Positions 1-37,390 of a DNA stretch of 64,000 nucleotides are shown here, piece after piece (within the stretch, counting starts at the first letter, position 1; each line of letters begins with the position of its first letter). The position numbers and the translations under genes are program-made. This DNA comes from Lepisosteus oculatus (Eukaryota > Chordata > Actinopteri > Semionotiformes > Lepisosteidae). The DNA is taken from NCBI RefSeq assembly GCF_040954835.1, contig NC_090698.1, positions 66,471,284 to 66,535,283 of the forward strand, read 5' to 3'. The notes under the pieces are model-generated. The model was given only the letters and a program-made list of their open reading frames with translations, made no database searches and was not told the DNA's origin.

Positions 1-624
1 CAAAACTCTTCGTTCAGTTAAGGCTTTGCTTAGGTACTTCAGCTCTGCAGAAGTGAAAACCAGCAGTTGTGTGTGACTACGAATAGGAGCCCAAGCACCA
101 GCCCGCCCCTCTGCTCAACCAGAACAGCATGCGGTTGCCAACAGTAAGGGCAGGCATGGAACATACAAAGCCTACAAAGACGGCAGCACCACCGCTGCAG
201 CACAACTGGAGGCTGTGGGAAATGACAGGCGTGAGAAAGATCCTTTTTTAAACTTCTCCCTTCGGTGAAGAGGTTTCAGAGCAACTTGTCGTACCGATTG
301 GTTCTGAAACAGCACTGATCTAGAGGACATTGGGCACCTCAATATGTCGATCATGGATGTTTCAAGGATTAGATGAGAGTGAATGCAAGTATAAGTGGAG
401 CAGACCTCGGACTGATGAAATAACATGCTCCATATGTGTAAGAGTATTATGGGTTTTCATTGTTTATATCTGGGCTGCATTAGGACAAATCCCCAGAAAG
501 TTTTGAATTGCCTATTGTCATTGTATTGAACGGGAATAAAGTATTCAACTGAATTAGCGTTTTCCAGTTTGAAAACCACCTTAAGGCTCCCACATTCATC
601 TTGCCCGTCATCCAAATCGCTACT

Positions 625-1030
625 GAAAGAAGTGTTAGAGGGGCCAGCAGGGGGCGCTCACTCTGAGGTCTGCGTGGGTCCAGATGCCCCAGTATAGTGA
701 CGGGAACACTATACTGTAGAAAGACGCCATCCTTCAGATGGGATGTAAAACCGAGGTCCTGACTCTCTGTGGTCATTAAAAATCCCAGGGCGTTTTTTGA
801 AAATGGTATGGGTGTTACCCCAGTCTCCTGGCTGAATTTCCCACTGGCCTTCACCAGCAAAGCCTCCTAACTGGCTTCAGCTGGTGGGAGTGAGCATACT
901 GGTCAACTCTGGCGGCCATCACGTCATCCAAGTGGAGGTGCGCATTGGAGTGGAGGGGAGTCCCCGTTACCCGCGAAGCTGTTTGGGTGAAGTGAAGTGA
1001 ACAGCTCAATATAAGGGTAAGGAATTCTCT
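625..1030 (+). mobile_element. 5S-derived SINE, 5'-truncated copy
   Basis: Body and tail match the copy at 1328 from GGGGCCAGCAGGGGGCGCTC onward; the 5S head is missing. More diverged. Confidence 0.8.
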
Positions 1031-1327
1031 GTCATTATTAATTAACTGTTCGTTTTCAGTCACAAGTGTTGGGTATCAACTGCTCCGCAAAGTCATTAAA
1101 GATGACAAAAATGGAGCCTTCTCTAATCAGCTGGATGACTTTCTGAGATCAGTTAGCAGCTGGAAACCAAAGACGCAAAGGAGTCAGAAGAGCTTTGTCT
1201 TGTGTCATTCCTTCCGAAATTCTGACCTTCTGTCTCACTGGAAGTGAAAGCTGGTGTACAGACTGAAGCAAAGCAATATGCTATAACCAGGAAGATACCC
1301 ATAGGACGGCTGAATTAACAAAGTACA

Positions 1328-1925
1328 GTATATCATACAACCCCAAAACTGAAAGATTAGTACTAACCCACTGAAGTTAAGCAGGTGTGAGCCTGGTCAG
1401 TACCTGGATGGGAGACCTCCTGGGAAAAACTAAGGTTGCTGCTGGAAGAGCCGTTAGTAGGGCCAGCAGGGGGCGCTCACCCTGCGGCTCATGTGGGTCC
1501 TAATGCCCCAGTATAGTGACGGGGACACTATACTGTAAACAGGCGCCATCCTTCGGATGAGACGTAAAACCGAGGTCCTGACTCTCTGTGGTCATTAAAA
1601 ATCCCAGGGTGTTTCTCGAAAAGAGTAGGGGTGTAACCCCGGCATCCTGGACAAATTTCCCCATCGGCCTTTATCAATCATGGCCTCCTAATAACCCCCC
1701 TCTATGAATTGGCTTCATTACTCTGCTCTCCTCCCCACTGATAGCTGATGTGTGGTGAGCGTTCTGGCGCACTATGGCTGCCGTCGCATCATCCAGGTGG
1801 GGCTGCACATTGGTGGTGGTGGAAGGGAGTCCCCATTACCTGTAAAGCGCTTTGAGTGGAGTGTCCAGAAAAAGCACTATATAAGTGTAAGCAATTAATA
1901 ATAATAATTATTATTATTATTACTA
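1328..1925 (+). mobile_element. 5S rRNA-derived SINE, near full length
   Basis: The head carries the 5S rRNA internal promoter region (CTGAAGTTAAGCAGGTGTGA, then CCTGGATGGGAGACC), followed by a body (GGGCCAGCAGGGGGCGCTCA, CCCCAGTATAGTGACGGGG) and a tail ending in an ATA/ATT microsatellite. This is the SINE3 type. It is intergenic, downstream of ATP8B1. Confidence 0.85.
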
Positions 1926-2040
1926 TACGCCTCATGCAAGCCACCATGTCTGATTGAGCACTTAAATGACACGCGTGATTGGTTGCCAATTAGATGACTG
2001 TTGTTTTATCTGCCCACTCAAGAAACTGAAGAAAGTAGTG

Positions 2041-3314
2041 AGGTAGGCATCTCTCTTTTTATTAAGGCTCTCTCAATAATTTTACAAAGTACATTTCACA
2101 TTTACATACAGAAGAATATTACGAATATTTTGGGGGTAAAAATATTTTAAAAAATTTTACCAAGCTCATAAACCCAGTAATGAGAGAATTCTAAGGTTTA
2201 AGGAAAAGTAAAAAAAAAAGTTTAAAATGCACAGAAAAAATGTTTTATTATTTATGTATTAAAACTACATATGTTCTGTTTTACATACATGACACTGGAT
2301 TGGGACTATGAGGAAGCACAGTTGTTTGAGATTGATTTTGGTCATCAGCTGCAGAGCCATGTTTTAAGTTGAAAACATTAAATTCCCACTGCACATCTAA
2401 ACTGTCCATGCCACAGGTAAGTGCTTCAATTTAAACATATCTCCTTCCACTGCAATGCACTTTTTTTTTCTTCTGGTAAATGTATGGTTTGAAAATGTAG
2501 ACAATATCACCGATTGAGAAGGGAAGAAAAAAAGATACCGTAAGACACTAGGCGTAAGATGGAAATCATATAGCTGTATAACCTCTCATTACATTTAAGG
2601 CATTTGAAAAATGACACTTTCAATCACAATGGTTTACAAAACAGGCGACGTTTTAGACTTCCTACTATATAAATTATTTTGGGGCGATGTAAACTTAGAT
2701 GACCTGGTTCAGAGCAATGGCTGTACAAAACGTCCAACTACACAGAGAACTGACAGCAGAAGTCAAAAGACTACAGACACCCTGGAAAAGAATCAACTGT
2801 GAAGAAAAGTCCAGAAGCCAGCAAGTGCCAGCTGTCGTTTCCCATTAAGTTTCGGGTTGAGGTGATGCGATCTTTAACAGAAATAACCGACCAGTTTCAA
2901 AAACAAAAAACTGCACCCTTAGAAAGAAACCACGTCCCTGTAGCTACATCGTGTTTCTCCACCCGCCTGTTAAAAAGAGGACCGAGGGGCTTTTATGACC
3001 TTTAAATCCTTCCACCTTAGAAATCCAAAGCCTCGTCAACGCGCGGCTGGATAAAAATTGAACCGCCAGGAAACAAAACAAAAAAAAAAAAACAAGAAAC
3101 CAGTAGACCCGACGACATATCTGGGACTGAAGCCGTGAGAGAAGGCATTAAGTCTTCAGGCTGAGGCAGTGGCGGGAGTGCGTGGGGGGGCAGGAAAAGA
3201 AGAAAAAAAAAGACAAGTCCTGAGAAAAATAGATAATGCTCCGTTATAAAAATATCGTCTCCTCTATGCAATTCCCGGCTGTGTGAACGTCCCGCTGCTG
3301 CGGCCGCCCAGCCC
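2041..3314 (-). other. atp8b1: ATP8B1 3' UTR with candidate poly(A) signals
   Basis: No gene or recognised repeat lies here. AATAAA on the minus strand occurs at 2249-2244 and 2063-2058; the distal one is a good candidate end, about 1.25 kb after the stop. The true 3' end is not determinable from sequence alone. Confidence 0.5.
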
Positions 3315-27815
<24,501 letters not shown>

Positions 27816-28115
27816 GGTGTCAGGAAGGGTCTTCACTGAGGGGGAGAAAGAAAGATTTAGACATTTTTCAAAACACAGAAATAAAAGAAATGCGTCTGAT
27901 TTGAAAAGCTAGTGAAGTTTTGAACAGATTACCATTGTCTTTTATGAAAAATTCAAAAGGCGTTTCTGCACACATAAAATTAATGTCTTTCCTAAATTCA
28001 TTAAGAAATGAAGGTGATCTCAATGTATAGAATATGTAACTGAAACCAACCCTGCAGTGTTGTGTTATCGGAAGTCATGGTCGCCGTTTCACATTGTGCT
28101 CTCTGCTATTCTTAC

Positions 28116-28143
28116 CTGCATCTGCCTGCCCGAAGAGTGACAT
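28116..28143 (-). other. atp8b1: Possible alternative first coding exon of ATP8B1
   Basis: On the minus strand ATG at 28143 opens nine codons (MSLFGQADA) plus one base, followed by a donor (GCAG then GTAAGA). Spliced to the exon 2 acceptor at 27835 it stays in frame and joins the normal start after seven codons of exon 2. Chance occurrence is quite possible. Confidence 0.25.
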
Positions 28144-28839
28144 ACACAGGCTATTCAGTAAATACATGTAAAAGTAGGCAGCTCATAATCTGCGATTCCT
28201 GATAGAAAGGGACAATAGCATGTCTTACTCTTGCTTTTCTAATTTTTAGTTCACTATCCAACAACTAAAAATGCAACTGAGAATAGGAAATAATGTAAAT
28301 AATTCATCTTGTCCTGGGATTAATGTTTTCGCACTGTATGTTCTGTACTCTTCTCATTGTCAGAACACTTCCTTCACAAGCTCATTGTTTTTTTTCCCCC
28401 TTTCAGATCCTACCGAGTTGTGCAAGAAGCCCGCTATTCATGAAACACATCAATCAGATACAGGTAAAGATTACCTTTCGTATTCGGTTTCTTTCTTCTG
28501 GATGTCTGAGTCATACAGTCTGGAGATTGCTTAAGCAAATACTAGCTTTGGAACAAAAAGTAACTGAACTTAACTGAACCACTGGTTTTACAGTATATTG
28601 CCACATACTGTACTTTGTTTACCTTTGAAAAAAATGGAATTACGTAAACCCTGCAATGCTTTCCATGCTAGAAGAGTTTTGAGAACTTCAGGTTTTACAA
28701 TTGTGAAATTGATGTATATCACAAAATTAAAATTTCTAACTGCAAAGCATTTTTATTAAATGCTTTGTTACATCTACAACTAAAGGCACCCTATTTAGCA
28801 TATTTTAGGCATTTTAAACCTTCCTCAGGAAATATCTTT

Positions 28840-29010
28840 AATAAGAATAATTCCTTGCATTTATATATTGCCAGTCCAAAGGGGGGGTCTCAAATGTTTT
28901 ATTCTCTTACATGTAAAAGTCCCAAAGCACTTTACCCAGAAGACAGTCATACATCCAGCAGTGAAGTGCACATAGAAGACACATTGTATCCACCAAAAAT
29001 CTCCACTGTA
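28840..29010 (-). repeat. Old SINE tail relic in ATP8B1 intron 1
   Basis: TTCCTTGCATTTATATATTG, then CCCAAAGCACTTTACCCAG. The same tail type recurs at 57310, and related pieces occur at 5430-5480 and 40125-40180. Confidence 0.4.
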
Positions 29011-29654
29011 CTGCACATCAAGTAGGGACACAAGACACAATTTCATCCACTGTATTGAGGGACAACATTAAGAACTGTTCAAGCCCTTAGTACTAGGTGT
29101 AGCCAGGACACAACACCCACACCTTAATACCCCTGCTCTACACACCTCCAGACTGAGCACAAAGCAATGACAGAAGTGAGAGTACTGAGGTTTCTCAGTC
29201 CTAAGTGTATCCAACATTTCATATTCAACATCCACGAACATTCTGCTTTCAACACCAGCAGGCACTCTGAAGGAACCGCGCCAGGTATCATGGGAGAAAG
29301 CCAACATTACGAGCGAGAACCTGCCGTCTGACAGACTACAGACCCAAGACCCCGGTCATCATCAGTCCACAGGCAAACTGGTTAGGGAAGACACTGACAC
29401 ACAAAATATTAATGCCTTGATATGATAGCAGCAATCAAAACCAAAGCCCTGGTTATAACATTGCCCAACAATGGGCACTGCTATGCTGCTGGATTACACA
29501 CACCAAATAACACAGGGGGTATCTTCCTTACCATATCACCAGGACACGCGCATACAGATGGCCGACGCTGCAAATATCCAAATGCCAAGCACAAGCTGCA
29601 GAGCTGCAAGAGGCTATGAAAATGATCAAAAGTATTTTAGAAGTACAGTATGGA

Positions 29655-29805
29655 ATTGAAAGGAACAAGTCACGTTTTATTCCATGCTGAAAGGAGAAGA
29701 AAAACAACGTTTCAGCTGTGGAGCCTTCTTCTCTTTTCAGCAGGGAATAAACCTTTACTTGTTCCTTTACAGACTACGCATGCTGACGCAGCTCCCTGCT
29801 TGGAC
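29655..29805. repeat. Penelope 3'-end fragment in hairpin arrangement
   Basis: GAACAAGTCACGTTTTATTC and AGGGAATAAACCTTTACTTG form inverted arms around the GTGGAGCCTTCTTC core, ending GACTACGCATGCTGACGCAG. Confidence 0.7.
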
Positions 29806-32800
29806 TACTTCAGCATATGTGAGGGCAAGTAGAGGAAATTACTGTAAGAAAATAAAACAATCAAAGCCAGAATAGGAAAACTGCTGGTGGCTTTTTTACG
29901 CAATAAAATTGGTGGTTGTATTACAAAATGTTTTCTCGTCTCCTACCCAACCAATGTTTCACTCAAAAGTCAGCTAAAACGGGTCTCTTCCTTGCTTCTT
30001 TATACTCCAGAACTCTGAAGTGGGGCAGACAGCTGTACGAAAGAAAGTCCTTGTTAAAGGACTCTTAAAACAATGTAAATGGAGTCAAAACAACACAAGG
30101 ATTTTGGACAGTAACTCAACCGGTCTCCATCCTTCAGTCAACGCTAACCTGAATAAGACAGTACAAGGGTAGTTCCCCAGTTGTCTTGGGCAAAAAGGAA
30201 TTATTGCAGTGGCACACACTTCCCTGTGATAAATACAGCAGTTACAAAAATGCTGCAGTCTTAACCCTGCTGCATAGGCTTTAAGCATTAAAACCAAAAC
30301 AGTATGGGAAGAGACGATTTGAGCTGCTTGTTATCAAAAAAGCATGCAGGTGTTCCGAAGAGAAACTGCATTTTACTGCAAGTGGAAGGTAGAAATTGCA
30401 TGGTTACAGCCATCGCTAACACAGCTTTCCTGGAAAACAAAGCACATTCTGTGACGACGTGGGAGTTCTCAGTTTCGTGACTTTCAGAAATTTCAGGATT
30501 CGACAAAATACCAGTGAATACTGGAGTTGCCGTAGTGGTTTGCTTCACAGCTCATCACCTTCAAAACCAACTTTAAGAGCAGGAAGACACACGGGTTGTG
30601 AAGGCCACACAGCCCTGAGACTGCCGAGGTCATGCTCGTTTTGTAGTTGCCACTTTCATGGCCTTGTTCTGGAAAACTGACAAAGAACAGCAGCAGAACA
30701 GATTCTTCTTATTCAGTCCGTTCCAAATTTTATGTTTATGTAACATTCCTACTGCCATTTGAGCCTTTCTGGACAAACGTGAAAAATGGATAGCTCACAT
30801 ACAGTACAGTCTCGTTACTGTATGTGTGGTTTTGATCTGACCTTCTATTACTAAGAAGTAAAATTCTACGGTGTTTCCATTTCCACTAGCCATCTGTTTT
30901 GCATTGTAAAGAATATAGGAATATGTACAAAACTTAAGATCAGTTTCCTGATTTGGGGGCATTTGTATAAGACTTTCAAGCACTGTATTTGGAAAACAAA
31001 AAGGAAGGGTAAGCCAGGTTCTTTGTCATGCTCCCAGACTCAGAAGCACATATCTAGTGTCAATACTGGCCTGGGGCCATCAGGTATCTGTTAGTACATG
31101 GCGTCTTCCCAGAAGATCCCTCCCTCTTCAATATCAAGCAGAAAGACGCAGTCAGTGCCTGACCTTTGGCCTGACGTGTGACTCTGTAAGTGACACAGAG
31201 CCAATTCACCGTTTCATAGCACAACTCTTCTCTGAACTCTACAGAGAAGTAGTTTCATGACCACCACAAAACCGCACTATTCCTCTCTTCTCGTGCCTGT
31301 CTGGACACTGGAAAATTACAAATGGGCGACGGAGTGTATGGTGAAGTCACACAGTCCGCAACCTGACCAGAGGTCCTTTTAGATTGGAGATCCTTCAAAC
31401 AATGAAATGAGAGGTTGATCCCAACCCTGAAAATGAAAAGGAAAGCTCAGTTTTTCTTTTTCTGCTTTTTAGCATGGGAATTGTTCCATTCACAGTTCAC
31501 ACGCTGCCAGACCCGCCTACTCACACCTAACAAATTTCCACACGAATACAGACCAAGTCCAGGTTGTAGTTTTAACTGTCCCCTTCAACTTTCTTTTCAA
31601 AAGTTCTATATACAATTCCCTCAGATCACATATCATATGTTGGACACTTTCCAGAGAGATATGCAATGTTTCAATTTGCTGTTCACTAAAGAACTTGTGT
31701 AGAGTTACGAAGTGCAAATATAGTTTATATGTCTGCATTTTTTAACTTTACGCTGATCCACAGATTTTAAAACCTTAAAAGGGAATAGTATTGAAAATTT
31801 AAAGACATGCCATACTGGAAAATCTGTTTAAAAACATGCTGAGGATTGGAGAGAAATGACAGGCAGTTTGGCATTAATACGGTGAGGACAATACAGAAAG
31901 TTAATACTGAAAGGTAAAATGATTACCTTTGCCTTACACACACTGTAAAACACAGTTTACATATTTATTGTGATAAACAAATTACCTTCTGAGTGCAGTC
32001 AATTTAGTAACGAATAACTGAACCGCTGCCACTAACCAAATGAATGTGATACATAACTCTTTTAATTAAATACTGCTTAGTCACAATCCACACAATCGCA
32101 AGTAGTGCGATCACAATGACTAATATAACAAACCAGGATACTACGTCGCCTGTAATGAGTCATTTTTCACAACAGAATAAACATTTTCAAGATTTTCCAC
32201 ATAAAAATAAATATCATTTTGAACACAAAGGGTTCCATATAACATTAAAAAATAAAAGTTTGTTCATTCAAAATGAAAAATTGATAGTAAACACTCCAAA
32301 GCTTTTTTCTTACAACAAGTCATCCAGTAATTGAGTGATGCCTCGTTGTCTCATCAATCATTACAATAATTCAGCTGAGAATCTATCAGACAGCAGTGTC
32401 CCTTAATCACAGTACCAGCAGATATTCCCTCAGCATCAAGCATCGCTGTTCGGTTTGTGCACTTAACTAGCTAAATGCCCCCTGAGCCCGTGACTGACCA
32501 CAACCTGGATATTTAGTTCTGCAAGACTGGCAGGTGAGGGGAGCTAAAGGTCGACTGCCTGCAGCCTGCAGCCAGCAGGGGACATGACGAGACATGATGG
32601 GAAATTCCCCCTGCAAGACTCAGCACTGCCAGCAGGGGGAGCCACGTTCACCTGCCGCTGGTCTCCTTCTCAGTCCAGCTCTGTTCCGATTAGGATTCGT
32701 AGGGGCAGGTCCTGTTTTACTGGTTCACAAGCCTCTTTCAATTAGAAGTATCTGTAGAGGAAACTGCAAAGCAAGTTTTTTTTCCCCATCCATTGACGCG

Positions 32801-33408
32801 TCATGACAGGAATGCCATCGAGGCACTTGAAACCACATCTAAATGTATAAAAGAGCTGTGTGATGCATGCGGCCTCATTAAAAAATACAACCTGAAACCT
32901 GAGGACAAATAGATCCTGTTCAACGCTTGCTTTACAGGCTTAATCAAAGCTCATTAACCTGCTAGTGAGGCCGGTCCCCTGACAACTCCAAATTTCTCCC
33001 ACACCTAATCCACCTCCATTCAGACGACATCTTTTTACCCCTAAACAATCTATGGGTGGAGAAGCCTGAAACAGCTGCTCATATCCCTTTGATCCCCGAC
33101 TGCACATTCCTTCTTCAGCTTGAGCTCAATCCCCTAATTGTCCCGCCAGAGCCCATCTTTCCTCTTCTGCCTGGTCCTCCAGCAACCAAAGACAGCTGCC
33201 AGGCACTCAAATATGAGAAAGAGAGGATCTTCCAATACCGCACTCTGACCCCCTTCTTCTGTTCCATGTGCAGGGTGGTCCACAAAGCAGGGATCATTTT
33301 ATGTAGGATCTTCACTTGACAAGAGTTGTCAAAGAAGAGGAGGCCACGTCTGGAACTTAGTTACAAGTTACTTCAAGGATCTCATCCAGAAAGAAACCAG
33401 GGTATCGT

Positions 33409-33666
33409 CAGGGCTGGATTTTGGCGTTCGTAGGCCCTGGGCACTTTCACAAACCACGCGATTGATGGAGCGAGTCGAGCGACCATCACTTCTCTACTTC
33501 TCGTTTCTAGAACAGCAGCTAGAGAGCGTAGGATTATCGATTTGGAGCACCTAGAGTCGATCGCAAGCGAGTTGTTTCAGGACGTTTTTAGTTAGTCACT
33601 AGTGTTTCCCTCCTTCGTAGGCCCTAGGTACTGTGCCTACAGCGCCTAATGGGAAATCCAGCACTG
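33409..33666. mobile_element. hAT-type MITE with 8-bp target duplication
   Basis: 258 bp, ends CAGGGCTGGATTT and (reverse complement) CAGTGCTGGATTT. Direct repeats GGTATCGT (33401-33408) and GGTATCGG (33667-33674) flank it. 8-bp duplications and CAG ends fit hAT superfamily elements. It has no coding capacity. It interrupts an older repeat-like sequence. Confidence 0.75.
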
Positions 33667-34389
33667 GGTATCGGCTTCAACAACATGGCCGAGAAGCTTG
33701 TTATACACTCCTGCAACCCTTCAAGACAGCTGAGGGAGCAGGTCAACCAGTCTGTCGAGTAGTGACGGACAGCTGAAAGGAGAACTACATCCAAAGTGTT
33801 GTTGCAGAGCCTAAGCAAAAACATTCATCCACCATCAGAGAGCTGCTTCATCCTGCAACCGGGAGCCCATCCTGGAAACACAAAACCACAAAGCAGGACC
33901 ACGCCCTGAACTGGCATCACAGGATGTACATATACACACGGACATGACTTAAACTAACACACTTTGCTTTCACAGGAACAAGAGAGGTAACCGGAGCAGC
34001 CAGTAAACACCACACAGATCGTAACCCAGGACCCAAGAGCTATGAGGCAGCAGTGCCAACCGTCACACAAAGCATAAACAGTACAAGAGAGGGTTTGGAC
34101 CACAGGAAACATGTAGACTTTTAACAGATGTGCTATATTTGACCGAATTGATCAATTGATCAGACACTAAAATGTACTTATATGTCCATGAGAATCTAAG
34201 AGCTGATCAGACTGAAGCCAACCAGATTTAAAAAGTCCGAAATTAAACTAAGAACATGTGAAAATGTAAAACGTCTATATTTCACGACATCCGGAACCAA
34301 AATAATTTATAAAAGCATAATTATTTAAAAAAAATAAAAAATGTATTTGAATCCAATTAAATCAGAACTGATTTTGATAAACATATGTA

Positions 34390-35883
34390 CAGTGCTTTGC
34401 AAAAGTATTCACCCCCCTTGGACTTTTTCACACTTTGTGTTGCAGCGTGGAACCATTAACAGAGACTCTTTTCCACACATCAACACAAAGCACTCTATAA
34501 TGTCAAAGTGAAACAAAAAATAATTGAATGCATAAGTATTCACCCCCCAGAGTTAATACTTGGTAGGACCACCTTTTGCAGCCATTACAGCTGTGTGTCT
34601 CTATCAGCGTTGCACATCTTGACACTGGAATTTTTGCCCATTCTTCTTGGCAAAATTGATCAAGCTCCAAGCTGGTTGGGGACTGTTTGTGAACAGCAAT
34701 TTTTAAGTCATTCCACAGATGCTCGATTGGGATTGAGGTCTGGGCTTTGACTGGGACACTCCAGAACATTAACCTTTTTGGTTTTAAGCCACTCCAGTGT
34801 GGCTTTTGCTGTATGTTTCGGGTCATTGTCCTGTTGGAAGATGAATCGTCTTCCAAATCCCTATGCTCTTGCGGATTGCAGGACATTTTCCTCCATGATT
34901 TTTTCTGTACTTAGCTCCACACATGTTTCCTTCTATCTTTATTAGTTTTCCAGTTCCTGCCGCAGAGAAGCATCCCCAAAGCATGATGCTGCCACCACCA
35001 TGCTTCACTGTAGAGAGGGTGTTCTCAGTGCGATGTGCCATTAAGTTCAATTGTGGCCTGATCAGACCATATAATCTTCCTCCAAATTGTTGAGTCTCTC
35101 ACATGCCTTTGGGCAAACTCCAGCCGAGATGTGATATGAGTTTTTTTTTTCTTCTTGCCACCCTTCCATACAAGACAGATTTATGAAGTGTGCATGCTAT
35201 TGTTGTCTCATGCACAGTTTCTCCCATCTCTGTCATGGAGGACTGTAACTCCTTTAGAGTTGCTGTAGGCCTCTTGGTGGCCTCCCTTAATACGGCTCTT
35301 CATGCCCGGACACTCAGTTTTGAAGGACAGCCAGTTCTGGGCAGATTCACACTTGTTCCATATTTTCTCACCTTTTTAATGATGGACTTCACTGTGCTTC
35401 GAGGTATATTCAATGTCTTGGAAATTTTCTTATACCCTTGCCCTGACTGGTATTTTTCAAGAAGCTTGTCTCGGATCTGCTTGGAATGTTCCTTGGTCTT
35501 CATGATGTAGGGTTTCCTTGGAAAAGTGGGGAAGCTCCCAGACACAGGTGTATTTATTCTGAAATCATGTGAAACACCTCAACTCCACACAGGTGGACTC
35601 CAGTCAAGTAATTCTGTGACTTGGAGAAGAGAGTTGGTTACTTCAGAGGTAATTTAGGTGTGTCAAAGCAAGGGGATGAATACTCATGCATTCAAGTATT
35701 TTCTATTTTTTTATTTTTAAGTAATTTAGTAAAATGTCTGGATTTTTTTCACTTCAACATTACACAGTACTTTGTGTTGATGAGCGGCAAAAAATTCTCA
35801 GTTAAATACATCTTGGTTCCATGTTGTAACAATAAAATGCAAAAAAGTCCAAAGGGGGGGGTGAATACTTTTGCAAGGCACTG
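34390..35883 (-). mobile_element. Degenerate Tc1-like transposon, flanked by TA
   Basis: Ends resemble Tc1-type inverted repeats (CAGTGCTTTGCAAAAGTATT at the left; its complement with CCTTGC at the right), with TA on both sides. Total 1494 bp. It lies in ATP8B1 intron 1 and is clearly a different family and older than the copy at 14517. Confidence 0.9.
34545..35503 (-). pseudogene. Broken Tc1-like transposase
   Basis: ATG at 35503 opens an N-terminal part (MKTKEHSKQIRDK, GYKKISKTLNIPRSTV) that soon breaks. Two further blocks in other frames hold the [19 protein letters not shown] region and the [10 protein letters not shown] region. Frameshifts and stops separate them, so no functional enzyme is made. 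Confidence 0.88.
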
Positions 35884-37093
35884 TAAATATACAAGCAATC
35901 CACACAATAATAAATAAAAGGTTTCTGTGCATTTACCTTTGTGTGGTATAAAGTAGCTCTACTACTAGAGTAGCTCTCTAAACTGCCTATCTGAGACTGG
36001 TATTTCTGGGATCATCACTTTCTGAAAGGCTTTAACATTCATTGTTTACAGAGGTACAATGAAATTGCAACATAGATTTTCATATACAGAGTTATGGGAA
36101 CAAACTCAGTTCCTCCTCCTTGTTTCATACAGAACATGCTATATTTGGCCGAACTATTGTTCTGCAGGAATGCTGCTGAAAATGATCAATGAAAGCTTAT
36201 AGGTGATTAAGCGCCAGACATCGGGCTATAATCTATAATGGAGGATCTAAAAAGAGTCCATTTCTTCTGCAATGGTGTGGAAGCTTAGAGGATCTATACA
36301 GAAATTCTTTCTTCTAATCAAATTGCTTTCCATTCTTAACATATGCTTTCCTGGGTATTTCATCTTCAAGTGCTAAAATTTTACACAAGTCTGTCGAAGA
36401 CCCAGACATTCAACTCGGGGCATCGGGATCCAAAACCTTGCTTTGTGCAAACAATCCCCATTTAAGTAGAAAAACTACAAGGGGTGGACATCGTGCGGTC
36501 GTAATTTCACCACAGACGGCCTTAGAAAGCGTCATTTGAACCACAAAATGAGACTTTGAAACAGAAGACAATGTAGAAAGGTGCCCACTTACACCCCAGC
36601 CACACCCCAGGATGAAAGGCCTGGACCATTACCTCAGTGTAGAGCATCCGCATTCCACTAGCTCAGCACCATCCACGTTTTGCAACGAAACCTCCACCAA
36701 AGCTTTCTTTTCCTTAGTCTTGTCCAGTATAACTGCTCCAGCAGGAAGTGAAACCTCCACCCTTTTAAAGCTTGCCATAAGAACAGTTTCACCGTCAACA
36801 TGCGTTTTCTCTGGCGCTTTGCTTTCTGTAGCGACCAGCCACCAAGCAATTTAGTTTTCTAAAAAGATGAGAACTATATCTCCAACGTCTACATGCTCTT
36901 GTACTTGGTAACATTTGCATTAACCCAAAACATTTAAGCCCAGCTTCCACTCTGCTGTGACATTAAAGCCAGCATTTCTTGTTGTAAAAAGCCGGTAAGA
37001 TTATTCCAGTTTTGAAACTGAAGCCAGTGTTAGGTTTTCTGCGAGTCTCTTACAGCAGGCCTATATTCCACCAGTGTGGGACTTGCTGAATGC

Positions 37094-37390
37094 CTGTGGT
37101 TCCCAATCTTGGTCTGATGACCCACACACCTGCTGGTTTGTGTTCCAGACAAGCCCTCAGATCCACAATCAAACCCTCCGTTAACTTACTACTGATATGA
37201 TCAATGTGAACTGTTTGTTCCCAGCTCTTACACATGTTGGAGCTTTGACTGTTGTATTTTGTAAGTGAAGTAAAACCCCCAGTATGTGACCGAATGCTGA
37301 ATGTGAACTGAAAACAAAACGCAAACATTCCAATGAACACCAGCAGGTGTGTGTGTGGGGGATCAGCAGGACTGGGACTGGGAACCACTG
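37094..37390. mobile_element. Probable hAT-type MITE (CAGTGGTTCCCA ends)
   Basis: Left end CTGTGGTTCCCAATC and right end, reverse complemented, CAGTGGTTCCCAGTC form imperfect inverted repeats. Flanking octamers CTGAATGC and CTGTAGGG agree at five of eight positions, so the target duplication is only suggestive. A similar right end (GATTGGAACCACTG) occurs near 45750-45770. Confidence 0.5.

Larger units (their letters stand above)
27836..33408. other. ATP8B1 intron 1, first part
   Basis: Apart from the possible exon at 28116-28143 and the repeats at 28840 and 29655, no gene was seen. At 32880-33400 and 33667-33900 the sequence has short open, GC-richer stretches that look like a decayed repeat or retrocopy. 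Confidence 0.5.

Noticed and set aside
1330..1440. 5S rRNA gene
   Set aside because: The match to 5S rRNA covers only the internal promoter part and runs straight into a SINE body repeated elsewhere in the window.
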